NCBI GenBank assembly: GCA_947041225.1
Contig: CAMRDM010000003.1
Coordinates: 1-53,996 of the forward strand
Origin: an uncultured Deferribacteraceae bacterium
GTDB lineage: Bacteria > Chrysiogenota > Deferribacteres > Deferribacterales > Mucispirillaceae
Direction of reading: 5' to 3'
DNA length: 53,996 bases
In this document: one piece after another, positions 27,464-37,058 of the stretch
Layout of the letters: each line of letters starts with the position of its first letter
Numbering within the stretch: the first letter of the stretch is position 1
The notes under the pieces: generated by a model
Seen by the model: the letters and a program-made list of their open reading frames with translations, nothing else
Database searches by the model: none
Told to the model about the DNA's origin: nothing
Translations under genes and position numbers: made by a program

Positions 27464-30400
27464 ATGAAGGAATGGAACTTTAAGATGTCTATAAGAAGAA
27501 TATATGTTGAGAAGAAAAAAGATCATATTGTTGAGGCGAAATCTTTAAAAGATGATCTAAAAGTGTTTTTAGGTATAAATGGAATTGAGGATTTAATTAT
27601 CCTTAATCGCTACGATGTTGAAGGGTTAAATGATGATGAGTTTAATTCTGTATCTAAGATCGTTTTTGCAGAACCTATGATGGATATGCTTTATGAGGAA
27701 AAATATCTATTTTTATCAAACGACAAATATTTTGCTATAGAGTATCTTCCGGGACAGTTTGATATGCGAGCTGATTCTGCTATTCAATGTATAAAAGTTA
27801 TCACAAACGCAGAGGATATAGATGTTAGATCTGCTAAAGTTTATGTTGTACGGGGAGATATCTCTGATGCAGATATTTTAAGAATTAAGAAATATCTAAT
27901 AAATGAAGTAGATCAAAGAGAGGCATCGTTAGATAAACCATCGACTTTAAAATTAGATAGTGTACTAGATGAGAGTATAGAGTATGTTGAAGGATTTATA
28001 GATTTTACAGATGATGATTTAATATCGTTACTAGATAAATTATCGTTAGCGATGAGTATAGATGATCTAAAAGTAGCGTCCGATTACTTTAAAGATATAG
28101 AGCAACGCAATCCAACAGTAACCGAGATTAAAGTGTTAGATACATATTGGTCAGATCATTGTCGCCATACAACATTCAATACGATATTAACAGATATAGA
28201 GTTTCAAAATGGACGTTATAAGAAGTTATTTTCATCAACTTATGATGAGTATCTATCTATCCGTAAAGATGTGTTTGAGGGTAGATTATCAAGTAAACCT
28301 GTTACATTAATGGATCTTGCTATCATATCAACAAGGGCTAGATTAAAAGATGGTACGCTTGATAATTTAGAAGAGTCAGAAGAGAATAATGCTGCATCAA
28401 TAGTTGTAGATATAGAGTATGAAAGTGGTACAGGTGATAGTGATACAGATACTATTTTATTGATGTTTAAGAATGAGACACATAATCATCCAACCGAGAT
28501 AGAACCGTTTGGAGGAGCTGCAACTTGTTTAGGTGGTGCAATTAGAGATCCGTTATCTGGTAGATCATATGTGTATCAAGCTATGCGAATAAGTGGTGCT
28601 AGTGATCCACGTGAGAGAGTTGATAAAACTTTAGTTGGCAAGCTTCCACAGATAAAAATATGTAGAGACTCAGCAAGAGGATATTCATCGTACGGTAATC
28701 AGATAGGTATTGCAACAGGACATGTTAAAGAGTTTTATCACTCAGGTTTTAAAGCGAAGAGAATGGAAGTTGGTGCTGTAATCGGAGCAGTTTTAAAAGC
28801 AGATGTAACTAGAGAGACACCAAAGAACGGTGATCTAATAATTATGTTAGGTGGCAGAACAGGTAGAGATGGTGTTGGTGGTGCAACTGGATCATCTAAA
28901 GAGCAGAATTGCACATCAATAGATATATCATCAGCTGAGGTTCAAAAAGGTAACGCTCCAGAAGAGCATAAATTATTACGTTTATTTAGAAAGCCTAAAA
29001 TAAGTAAGATGATTAAGAAGTCTAACGATTTTGGAGCAGGTGGAGTATCTGTATCTGTTGGAGAAATAGCTGATGGTGTAGAGATCAATTTAGAAGTTAT
29101 CTTGAAAAAATATGAAGGTTTAACGCCGAGTGAGTTAGCGTTATCAGAATCTCAAGAGAGAATGTCTGTAGTTCTTGATAGATCAGATCTTGATGAGTTT
29201 ATTAAAGAGTGTCATAGAGAGAATATTGAAGCTGTAGTAATTGCAACAGTAACAGATAAAAATAGATTAACTATGAAGTATAAAGATAGTTTAATTGTAG
29301 ATATTTCAAGAGAGTTTTTAGATACAGCAGGTGCAGTAAGAGAGCAAGATGTTATAGCTCGAACTGATTTTAATGTAACGGTTTTTGATAGTGAAAAATA
29401 TAGTAAGTACGACAATTTTTATCTTATGGTTACGAACAAAGTAACAGATATAAACCTTGCAATTCAACAAGGATTAGTTGAGTCGTTTGATTCAACTATC
29501 GGTGCAAGAACGGTATTATCTCCATACGGTGGTAGACATCAATTAACTGAAGCAGAAACGATGATATCAAAAATACCAACATCTAATAATAGAGATACAG
29601 TTACTGTATCTGTTGTAAGCTACGGTTACAATCCATATCTATCAGATGAGTCTCCGTATCACGGTGCTTATTTTGCAGTGATTGAGTCTGTAACTAAGAT
29701 GATTTCAGCTGGCGTAAAGTTAAAAGATATTAGGTTATCATTTCAAGAGTATTTTGAAAGATTAGGTAGTGATAAGCTTAAATGGGGTAATCCGTTACTA
29801 TCATTATTAGGAGCGTTAAAAGCGTTGAACTCGTTATCACTTGCATCAATTAGTGGTAAAGATTCTATGTCAGGTACATATAAAGATACGGTGAACGATA
29901 TCGAGTTAACAGTTCCACCAACTTTAATATCATTTGCATTTGCAACGACTAAAGTAGATAGAGTGATAACTGGAGAGTTTAAGAAATCAGGCGAGAAAGT
30001 ATATCTTATTAAGACAGATATAGATGATGATAAATTGATTGATATAGAAAGATATCTATATAATATAGAGTTGATTGATGAGTCTATAACCGATGAAGAG
30101 TTAACCTCTATTTACACCGTTAAAGATGGTGGAATAATTACGGCGTTAGTTAAAATGTCGTTAGGCAATATGATAGGTATAGAGATTAATTCAGATATCA
30201 CATTAGAAGAGTTACAGATCCCATATTACGGATCGTTTATCGTATCGACATCTATCGACTCATTTGATTACGAACGAGAAGTAATCGAGATAGGTGTAAC
30301 GATTGATGAGCCGTATATACGATATCAAGATAGCGAACTTTTATTAACAGATCTTGCAGAGAGCAGTATTGATACGTTATCATCTGTGTATAGATCAAAT

Positions 30401-31285
30401 TGTGAAGATGAATCGCTTGAGTATAAACCTATTTTAGGTGAGTATTCAGAACGTAAGAAATATAGTAATACATTTAAGGCACAGCCTAGGGTTGCGATCT
30501 TAGCGTTACCCGGAAGTAATTGTGAGTACGATACAAAACGAGCGTTTGAGATATCTGGAAGTAGTGATGCTGATATTTTTGTTTTTAGAAACAGGAGTAT
30601 AATTGATATACAAGAGTCGTGTGAAGAGTTTGCAAAGATGGTAGATAACTCACAGATATTAGCAATTCCGGGTGGATTTTCAGCAGGAGATGAGCCTGAT
30701 GGATCGGGTAAATTTTTCACATCAGTATTTATGAACCCACTTATAAAAGAGTCTATACATAACTTGATACATAAAAGAGATGGGTTAGTTATAGGTATCT
30801 GTAATGGGTTTCAAGCGTTACTTAAATCAGGTTTATTGAGTAAAGGTTATATAGGTGAACAAGAGGATAACGATCCGACGTTATCGTTTAATAAGATTAA
30901 TAGACATGTATCAAGATTTGTAAGAACGAGAGTATCATCAGTAAAATCTCCATGGCTACTTTTAAGAGAGGTTGGGGATATAGATACAGTTGCCGTTTCA
31001 CACGGAGAAGGTAGATTTGTAGCACCACAAGAGTATATAGATAAGCTGTTCAAAAATGGACAGGTAGCGTTTCAATATATAGATGGATACGATAATGTAA
31101 CAATGAAATATCCGTATAATCCGAACGGTTCATCTCACGCAATAGAGGGGATCACATCAGTTGATGGCAGGGTGTTAGGTAAGATGGGACACTCGGAAAG
31201 ATTTGGAGAAAATTTGCATATTAATAATAGATATGATAGCATGAACCAGATGATATTTGCGTCTGGTATAAAATATTTTTTATAG
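27464..31285 (+). CDS. purL: phosphoribosylformylglycinamidine synthase (single-chain)
   Basis: This 1273-residue enzyme catalyses step four of purine synthesis, turning FGAR, ATP and glutamine into FGAM. An N-terminal PurS-like domain is followed by the linker and two AIRS-type halves (TYWSDHCRHTTF, NETHNHPTEIEPFGGAAT, GGVSVSVGEIADG), and by a C-terminal class I glutaminase. The nucleophile is Cys1113 in GICNGFQALL, with SHGEGRF and the His/Glu pair in GSSHAIEGI. The organisation resembles the clostridial/Bacteroidetes long PurL rather than the split PurL/PurQ/PurS set. Start is uncertain: the ATG at 27464 lacks a good site, while ATG 27485 lies 13 bases after GAAGGA. The liv genes follow just 7 bp later. 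Confidence 0.94.
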   Translation: MKEWNFKMSIRRIYVEKKKDHIVEAKSLKDDLKVFLGINGIEDLIILNRYDVEGLNDDEFNSVSKIVFAEPMMDMLYEEKYLFLSNDKYFAIEYLPGQFDMRADSAIQCIKVITNAEDIDVRSAKVYVVRGDISDADILRIKKYLINEVDQREASLDKPSTLKLDSVLDESIEYVEGFIDFTDDDLISLLDKLSLAMSIDDLKVASDYFKDIEQRNPTVTEIKVLDTYWSDHCRHTTFNTILTDIEFQNGRYKKLFSSTYDEYLSIRKDVFEGRLSSKPVTLMDLAIISTRARLKDGTLDNLEESEENNAASIVVDIEYESGTGDSDTDTILLMFKNETHNHPTEIEPFGGAATCLGGAIRDPLSGRSYVYQAMRISGASDPRERVDKTLVGKLPQIKICRDSARGYSSYGNQIGIATGHVKEFYHSGFKAKRMEVGAVIGAVLKADVTRETPKNGDLIIMLGGRTGRDGVGGATGSSKEQNCTSIDISSAEVQKGNAPEEHKLLRLFRKPKISKMIKKSNDFGAGGVSVSVGEIADGVEINLEVILKKYEGLTPSELALSESQERMSVVLDRSDLDEFIKECHRENIEAVVIATVTDKNRLTMKYKDSLIVDISREFLDTAGAVREQDVIARTDFNVTVFDSEKYSKYDNFYLMVTNKVTDINLAIQQGLVESFDSTIGARTVLSPYGGRHQLTEAETMISKIPTSNNRDTVTVSVVSYGYNPYLSDESPYHGAYFAVIESVTKMISAGVKLKDIRLSFQEYFERLGSDKLKWGNPLLSLLGALKALNSLSLASISGKDSMSGTYKDTVNDIELTVPPTLISFAFATTKVDRVITGEFKKSGEKVYLIKTDIDDDKLIDIERYLYNIELIDESITDEELTSIYTVKDGGIITALVKMSLGNMIGIEINSDITLEELQIPYYGSFIVSTSIDSFDYEREVIEIGVTIDEPYIRYQDSELLLTDLAESSIDTLSSVYRSNCEDESLEYKPILGEYSERKKYSNTFKAQPRVAILALPGSNCEYDTKRAFEISGSSDADIFVFRNRSIIDIQESCEEFAKMVDNSQILAIPGGFSAGDEPDGSGKFFTSVFMNPLIKESIHNLIHKRDGLVIGICNGFQALLKSGLLSKGYIGEQEDNDPTLSFNKINRHVSRFVRTRVSSVKSPWLLLREVGDIDTVAVSHGEGRFVAPQEYIDKLFKNGQVAFQYIDGYDNVTMKYPYNPNGSSHAIEGITSVDGRVLGKMGHSERFGENLHINNRYDSMNQMIFASGIKYFL

Positions 31286-31292
31286 AGAGTTA

Positions 31293-32363
31293 ATGGTGTT
31301 TGAAACAATTGTTCATCAACTATTAAATGGTTTAATAGTTGGAAGTATTTATGCGTTAATAGCTTTAGGGTATACGATGGTTTACGGTATACTTAGGTTG
31401 ATTAATTTTGCACACGGCGAAATTTTTGTTGTAGGTGCATTTGCTGGTTTATTAGCGACGATGATCTTCGGAGATTCGTTTATTATTGCGATTATTTTTG
31501 CCTCTATAACATCTGTACTGTTAGGATTATTTGTGGAGAGGGTAGCGTATCGTCCACTTAGGGACTCAAAAACATCAACGATAGTTTTCTCAGCTGTTGG
31601 ATTATTCGCAATAGTTTTTGTAGCATTTTTATCTCAAAACACAATTTTTGATTTAGTTACATCTATCCTTTTTTGGTTAGGAGTAATACTATTAATAGCT
31701 ATCATTGTATGGCTTGTTAGATCTAAATCGTACCTTAAAAGCAGAACATCAACTTCAAGGATAAACGCATTAATTTCGGCTATTGCGATGGGTATTGTAA
31801 TATCTAATATGATAGCGTTGATTAAAGGTCCTGATAGAGAGGTTTATCCGAAACTTATTCCAGATGTGATGTTTGATGTTTTTGGTATAAATGTTTCTCT
31901 GTTACAGATATTTATTATTTCATTTTCGTTCGTGCTTATGGTTGTGCTTTATATTGTTGTGAATAAGACGAAAGTAGGACTTGCGATGCGAGCTGTATCA
32001 TATAATTTAGTTGCTGCAAAACTTATGGGAATAAATCCAGATAAGATTATCTCATTCACATTTGCGATCGGTTCATTGCTTGCAGCAATTGCTGGCGTAC
32101 TTGTTGGAACATACTATAATATAGTTGATATAAATGTAGGGATGATGTACGGACTTAAAGCGTTTATTGCGGCTGTTTTAGGTGGTATAGGTTCAATTCC
32201 TGGTGCAGTTGTTGGTGGTATTATATTAGGTGTTGTTGAGGTTATGGGTGTAGCGTTTATATCTCCATCATATAGAGATGCGATAGCGTTCGGAATTTTA
32301 ATTTTTATATTGATCGTCAAACCTACAGGATTATTCGGTAGCAACACGAAAGAGAAAATATAA
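31293..32363 (+). CDS. livH: branched-chain amino acid ABC transporter permease LivH, with an internal insertion
   Basis: This 356-residue inner-membrane protein has the LivH opening (NGLIVGSIYALIALGYTMVYGILRLINFAHGE) and the late ATPase-contact and membrane segments (GLAMRAVSYNLVAAKLMGIN, FIAAVLGGIGSIPGAVVGG). Typical LivH is about 290-310 residues. The extra length lies between VAYRPLRDSKT and INALISAIAMGIVISN, where about 75 residues contain two additional hydrophobic stretches. It would form a heterodimer channel with LivM for leucine, isoleucine and valine or similar substrates. It begins 7 bp after purL. No periplasmic binding protein gene (livJ/K) lies in the cluster. A repeat array separates it from livM. 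Confidence 0.9.
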   Translation: MVFETIVHQLLNGLIVGSIYALIALGYTMVYGILRLINFAHGEIFVVGAFAGLLATMIFGDSFIIAIIFASITSVLLGLFVERVAYRPLRDSKTSTIVFSAVGLFAIVFVAFLSQNTIFDLVTSILFWLGVILLIAIIVWLVRSKSYLKSRTSTSRINALISAIAMGIVISNMIALIKGPDREVYPKLIPDVMFDVFGINVSLLQIFIISFSFVLMVVLYIVVNKTKVGLAMRAVSYNLVAAKLMGINPDKIISFTFAIGSLLAAIAGVLVGTYYNIVDINVGMMYGLKAFIAAVLGGIGSIPGAVVGGIILGVVEVMGVAFISPSYRDAIAFGILIFILIVKPTGLFGSNTKEKI

Positions 32364-32368
32364 TTGTT

Positions 32369-32694
32369 GTTGGCTAGTTGGTGCGATAGTTTTACGGCTC
32401 GACTAGTTAGAGAAAATAGTACATACGTTTTACGGCTCGGTTGGTTTGTGCGATAGTTTTACGGCTCGACTAGTTAATGAAAATAGTACATACGATCTTG
32501 GTTGGTGCAATAGTTTTACTGTTCGACTAGTTAGAGAAAATAGTACATACGATCTCGGTTAGTTGGTGCGATAGTTTTTTACGGCTCGACTAATTAGTGA
32601 GATAGTACAGACGTTTTACGATCTCGGTTAGTTGGTGCGATAGTTTTACGGCTTGGCTAGTTGGTGAAAATAGTACATACGTTTTACGGCTCGG
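32369..32694 (+). repeat. degenerate tandem repeat array inside the liv operon
   Basis: Five diverged copies occur at about 32369-32440, 32441-32501, 32502-32558, 32559-32627 and 32628-32694. Each is built of two half-units that begin with a TTTTACGGCTCG-like motif. One half continues ACTAGTTAGAGAAAATAGTACATAC and the other GGTTAGTTGGTGCGATAG (shown in parts). Unit length varies from 57 to 72 bp because the second TTTTACGGCTC is lost in some copies. The array is visibly richer in G+C than the flanks. No continuous reading frame spans it. It occupies most of the 428-bp gap between livH and livM. Confidence 0.85.
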
Positions 32695-32791
32695 TTAGTT
32701 AGTGAAGTAATATAATTGATTTAATATTTGTTAAATTGGTTTTATATAAGTAGTTAAGTTAAAAGTAGATAGAGTTAATTTGGAGTCTTTA

Positions 32792-33622
32792 ATGGATTTT
32801 TTATTTAATGATTATGTTTTCCAAGTTATGACAATAACAGGTATAAATATCATAATTGTTCTTGGTTTAAATCTTATCACAGGTGTAACAGGACAGCTTT
32901 CATTAGGGCATTCAGCCTTCATGTCGGTAGGTGCTTACTGTTCGGCAATCATAATGATAAAATTTGCTGTACCGTTCTTTCTTTCAATAGCTATAGCAAC
33001 GGTTGTATCAGGTTTTATAGGTGCATTATTAGGTATGCCTATATTGCGATTAAGAGGAGATTATCTTGCGATTGCAACGCTCGGTTTTGCAGAGATTGTG
33101 AGGGTGATTTTTCTTAACTTAAAAGTAACAGGTGGAGCGTTAGGTGTTAGTTCAATCCCGTATGAAACAACTCTTAGCACGGTATATATAATCTTAGCGT
33201 TTGGAATACTTTTTATGTATAGATTTGAAAAATCAAGATTTGGTTTAGCGTTAAGATCTATAAGAGAAGATGAAATTGCAGCAGAGATGATGGGGATAAA
33301 TATAGCTAGATATAAAGTTTTAGCTTTTACAATAGGTTCAGCGTTCGCAGGACTAGGTGGAGCGTTATATGCACATCAGATAACTTTTATCGCACCAGAT
33401 GATTTTGGATTTATGAAATCTGTTGAGTTTATCTCAATGCTAGTGCTAGGTGGCATGGGTTCAATTATAGGTGTGATAGCAGGAGTTATCGGCTTAACAG
33501 TTATCCCAGAGGTTTTAAGATTTGCATCAGAATACAGAATGGTAATGTACGGTATAGTTCTGTTAGCTATGATGATATTTAGACCACAAGGCTTGTTCGG
33601 TAAGATTAGAGTTAATTTATGA
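32792..33622 (+). CDS. livM: branched-chain amino acid ABC transporter permease LivM
   Basis: I start this gene at ATG 32792 (276 residues), six bases after TTGGAG; an in-frame TTG at 32780 is part of that ribosome site. The protein has about eight membrane spans and the LivM marks NLITGVTGQLSLGHSAFMSVGAYC near the start, LRLRGDYLAIATLGFAEIVR in the middle (read as LRLRGDYLAIATLGF), and FGLALRSIREDEIAAEMMGIN, the ATPase coupling region. It pairs with LivH as the channel. Length is at the short end of the family, lacking the extra N-terminal span of E. coli LivM. Its stop overlaps the livG start by a few bases, showing translational coupling. Confidence 0.92.
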   Translation: MDFLFNDYVFQVMTITGINIIIVLGLNLITGVTGQLSLGHSAFMSVGAYCSAIIMIKFAVPFFLSIAIATVVSGFIGALLGMPILRLRGDYLAIATLGFAEIVRVIFLNLKVTGGALGVSSIPYETTLSTVYIILAFGILFMYRFEKSRFGLALRSIREDEIAAEMMGINIARYKVLAFTIGSAFAGLGGALYAHQITFIAPDDFGFMKSVEFISMLVLGGMGSIIGVIAGVIGLTVIPEVLRFASEYRMVMYGIVLLAMMIFRPQGLFGKIRVNL

Positions 33623-34395
33623 TGAGTAAAAATATATTATTAGAACTTAAAGATGTGTCATTATCTTTTGGTGGATTACAAGCAATCGACTCGTTATCGT
33701 TTTCTTTAAAGAAGAAAGAGATAACATCTTTAATCGGTCCAAACGGAGCTGGTAAGACTTCATTATTTAATCTTATATCAGGGGTGTATATCCCAACAAG
33801 TGGCGATATAACTTTTAAAGGAAAACTGTTAAATAATTTAAAACCACATACGATAACATCGTTAGGACTTGCTAGAACTTTTCAAAATATAAGATTATTT
33901 AAGCAACTTACAGTTCAAGAGAATATCGAACTTGCAATGAATATGAGCAGAAAGAGTGGTATAGTAGCGTCGGTACTCGGCTTACCTAAACATCGTAAAG
34001 AGGTGAAAGAGGTTGAGGCGAACTCTATAAAACTTTTAGAGTATTTTTCACTTGTAGATTGTAAAGATATGCGAGCAGAAAATTTATCGTACGGTAGACA
34101 GCGTGAACTTGAAATATGTAGAGCGCTTGCAACAGGTGCAGATCTACTTATATTAGATGAACCAGCAGCAGGCATGAACCCGATTGAGACTGAAAACTTA
34201 ATGAGTTTAATAAAAAATATTAGAGATGATATGTCTAAAACTATCTTCCTTATAGAGCATGATATGAAGCTAGTTATGGGTATATCAGATAGGGTAATAG
34301 TTTTAGATCACGGAGTAAAAATTGCTGAAGGACTTCCTAAAGATATCCGTGATAATAAAAAAGTTATTGAAGCTTATCTTGGTAAAGAGGATTAA
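33619..34395 (+). CDS. livG: branched-chain amino acid ABC transporter ATP-binding protein LivG
   Basis: This 258-residue ATPase has Walker A GPNGAGKTS (about residues 39-47), the family-specific GLARTFQNIRLF, an unusual but family-typical signature LSYGRQRELEI, and Walker B LLILDEPAAGMNP. The last is typical of LivG. The switch His is in FLIEHDM. The start overlaps the livM stop, and a second ATG three bases later could serve instead. It forms a heterodimer with LivF on the cytoplasmic face of LivHM. The livF start lies 7 bp beyond its stop. Confidence 0.94.
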   Translation: MMSKNILLELKDVSLSFGGLQAIDSLSFSLKKKEITSLIGPNGAGKTSLFNLISGVYIPTSGDITFKGKLLNNLKPHTITSLGLARTFQNIRLFKQLTVQENIELAMNMSRKSGIVASVLGLPKHRKEVKEVEANSIKLLEYFSLVDCKDMRAENLSYGRQRELEICRALATGADLLILDEPAAGMNPIETENLMSLIKNIRDDMSKTIFLIEHDMKLVMGISDRVIVLDHGVKIAEGLPKDIRDNKKVIEAYLGKED

Positions 34396-34402
34396 AGATA
34401 AT

Positions 34403-35107
34403 ATGTTAGAATTAAAAAACATTTCTACTAGATATGGTAATATCTACGCTCTTGATAGAGTAAATATAAAGATTAAAAAGAAAGAGATAGTAACGATTAT
34501 CGGTGCAAACGGTGCAGGTAAGTCTACTATTTTGAATACTATATCTGGAATATTAAAACCAGTTAACGGAACGATACTTTTTGAAGGCGAAACGATATCT
34601 CTTAAAGAAACAGATTTTATTGTAGGTAAAGGTATTGTTCAGGTACCAGAGGGTAGACAGATTTTCCCTCACCTTACAGTTTTAGAGAATATTAAATTAG
34701 GTGCATATCTTAGAAAAGATAAAGCTGAGATCAGTAGAGATTTTGAATATGTAACGAATTTATTTCCACGTTTGAAAGAGAGATTTAAACAAGCTGGAGG
34801 AACACTATCAGGCGGTGAACAGCAGATGTTAGCGATCGCTAGAGGATTAATGTCTAAACCTAAACTTCTTCTTCTAGATGAACCATCATTAGGTTTAGCA
34901 CCTATTTTTGTTAGAGGAATATTTGATATCATCAAAGAGATCAATAAGAATGGTGTTACGATTTTACTTGTTGAACAGAATGCAAGAATGGCTTTATCAA
35001 TTGCAGATAGAGGATATATTGTTGAAACAGGTAAGATTAAATTAGAGTCAAAAGCTAAAGATTTATTAACAGATGATTCTGTTAGAGAAGCGTATTTAGG
35101 TATATAG
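34403..35107 (+). CDS. livF: branched-chain amino acid ABC transporter ATP-binding protein LivF
   Basis: The start is ATG 34403 (234 residues), where the protein begins LELKNISTRYGNIYALDRV as in other LivF proteins. The frame open upstream to 34322 merely overlaps the end of livG. Motifs are Walker A GANGAGKST, the LivF-typical VQVPEGRQIFPHLTVLENI, signature LSGGEQQMLAIARGLM, and Walker B LLLLDEPSLGLAP. It is the second ATPase of the importer and the last gene of the liv operon. Downstream there is a 301-bp AT-rich gap with no gene or strong terminator before the convergent sensor kinase. Confidence 0.94.
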   Translation: MLELKNISTRYGNIYALDRVNIKIKKKEIVTIIGANGAGKSTILNTISGILKPVNGTILFEGETISLKETDFIVGKGIVQVPEGRQIFPHLTVLENIKLGAYLRKDKAEISRDFEYVTNLFPRLKERFKQAGGTLSGGEQQMLAIARGLMSKPKLLLLDEPSLGLAPIFVRGIFDIIKEINKNGVTILLVEQNARMALSIADRGYIVETGKIKLESKAKDLLTDDSVREAYLGI

Positions 35108-35408
35108 TTTTTATCTTGATATGTTGGGTAATTATTGAGGTTTATAGTTTTCATTGTAAATACTGTAAGCTCATCTAGGTATATCATTTTCGTCTAGAGA
35201 TGTATGATATTTATCATTATTACTTTCTGTGTAGCGTTCAGTTTTTATCAAGAAATTTTATGTTATCACACCAACTTAACTAACCAATTACTCAGTCTAA
35301 CTATAAAATCTCACTTAGCTAATCTATATATTCAGCACCTAATCGACTTCGATATATCTGTCTTTACAATAAATCAATATAACATTATTTCATAACTTAT
35401 AAATTTCT
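35108..35408. other. intergenic region between livF and sensor kinase
   Basis: This 301-bp AT-rich gap lies between the convergent livF and sensor kinase genes. I see no convincing ORF, RNA gene or strong terminator hairpin. One open frame on the plus strand at 35204-35395 has no ribosome site and low-complexity content. Confidence 0.5.
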
Positions 35409-36956
35409 CTATTTCTGTTTTGATATATCATCTTTATTAAATATAAGTTTAACTTCAGTCCACTCTTTCTCTTTAGATTTAATATCAATCCTACCGTTAT
35501 GCTCTCTCACAATTCTTGATACAATAGATAAACCTAAACCAGTTCCGGGGTACTCTTTCTTAACATTTTCACCACGATGAAATTTTGTTAGGACAGTTTT
35601 GATATCATTTTTATTTATACCAACACCGTTATCTTTAAACATAATAATATAATTCTCTCTATAGCTATAAGCTTTAATAATTATAGTCGAATTAGGGTAT
35701 GAGTATTTAACAGCATTCGATATAAGATTGTTTATAACTGTGATAAAAGTCTCACCATCAACATAGATCGTATCTGTACGTTTGATGTTAAGTGATATAA
35801 TAAGCTCTTTATTTTTGATATCTATGTCAAACATCTCAACTCTTTCTTCCACCATATTGTAAATGTTTACAGGTATAAAGTGATAATCATACTGTCCATG
35901 TTCAAGTCTTGATAAAGTTACGATATCGTTAAATAAAGTTTTTATTGTATTGATATTATTTTTTAAACTGTAAGTAAATTTACTTCTCATTTCATGGTTA
36001 TCAAGTATACGTTTGTCATCAAGCAGTTCAGAGTATGATAATATTTTTGTAAGTGGAGTTCTGATTTCATGAGCGATAGAATCGAGTAGTTCTGTTTTTA
36101 ATTGATTGATACTATCGAGTTTATCGTTTTTATCTTTAAGCTCATCAACTAAAGTAATATATTTTCCAGCAGCATCGGCTAGTTTGCTAGTTAGGATATC
36201 TTCGTTATGTGCAATTTGTACGCTCATCTGATTGAACGCTTCAGAGAGTATAGATATTTCATCACTAGTATCAATTTTTGTCTCAACTATGTTTCCTTGT
36301 TTGATCTGTATAGTAGCTTTAGTCAGGGTGTTCACATGTCTTATTATAAGTCTATGAATAAGTAGTGAGATCACTATAATTATCAGGATTAAACTTATTA
36401 TGATTGTGTAGAAAGTTATCTCGTTACTTCTAGTAAGCGATGTTTTGATTTCGTCAAGAGGTAGAGTTATCGATATGAGTCCTCTAAAATCATTTAATTT
36501 ATATCCATCAGTATGGCAACTAATACAAGATTGATTAATAAATAATGGTGCTGCATAATTATACACAGTACCTAATATATCGTCTTGTGCTATTTCAGTA
36601 TATTCTTTCATATGATTATGTTGTATAGCTTTCATCGCAGCCATTTCAAATTCAGTAGGTACGTTGTCTGCATTCACAAGATTATCAGATGTTATATGAA
36701 ACCTAAACGCAGTCATTTTTTCAGCATATTTAGATAGCTCTTTTGTAACAACAGCAGGTACAGGTTCAACACGCTCTCTATTTTCAGCAGCCCACTGCCT
36801 CGTTATCACAACCATACTATGTACAGTTTTAGCTTGCGTATGAGCTTGTTCAATTATGGTTCTACTTTGATTAGATAGAAGCAGGTAAACAGCAGGGATC
36901 ATTATCGTTAGAATTGTAATGAAGAGATAGAGTATAAATTTGACCATCAGTTTCAT
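35409..36956 (-). CDS. sensor histidine kinase with a periplasmic c-type heme domain
   Basis: This 515-residue membrane kinase has a transmembrane helix at about residues 5-27. A periplasmic domain of about 150 residues with one heme-binding CISCH (144-148) follows, reading as a DUF3365/Tll0287-like heme sensor. After the second helix (about 181-200) and HAMP region comes the HisKA domain with phosphoacceptor His296 in SIAHEIRTPLTKIL. The HATPase domain has NNLISNAVKYS, FKDNGVGI and GTGLGLSIV. The heme placement suggests it senses redox state, nitric oxide or another gas. No response regulator gene is adjacent, so its partner is unknown. It is divergent from the dtxR gene, sharing a 212-bp upstream region, which may link it to iron or respiration. 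Confidence 0.88.
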   Translation of the reverse strand: MKLMVKFILYLFITILTIMIPAVYLLLSNQSRTIIEQAHTQAKTVHSMVVITRQWAAENRERVEPVPAVVTKELSKYAEKMTAFRFHITSDNLVNADNVPTEFEMAAMKAIQHNHMKEYTEIAQDDILGTVYNYAAPLFINQSCISCHTDGYKLNDFRGLISITLPLDEIKTSLTRSNEITFYTIIISLILIIIVISLLIHRLIIRHVNTLTKATIQIKQGNIVETKIDTSDEISILSEAFNQMSVQIAHNEDILTSKLADAAGKYITLVDELKDKNDKLDSINQLKTELLDSIAHEIRTPLTKILSYSELLDDKRILDNHEMRSKFTYSLKNNINTIKTLFNDIVTLSRLEHGQYDYHFIPVNIYNMVEERVEMFDIDIKNKELIISLNIKRTDTIYVDGETFITVINNLISNAVKYSYPNSTIIIKAYSYRENYIIMFKDNGVGINKNDIKTVLTKFHRGENVKKEYPGTGLGLSIVSRIVREHNGRIDIKSKEKEWTEVKLIFNKDDISKQK

Positions 36957-37058
36957 ATATTTATTATATACGATAGGATAATTATTTCAATAACAATAAA
37001 TTTATATTAATATTCGTGGAAATTATAATATGAATATTACAGATATCATATTTTATAC

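Noticed and set aside
32369..32694. Liv-operon repeats as a CRISPR-like array
   Set aside because: Copies are diverged along their whole length and contiguous, with no unique spacers and no cas genes.
35204..35395. 63-codon ORF between livF and the sensor kinase
   Set aside because: No ribosome site, low-complexity composition and no family resemblance.
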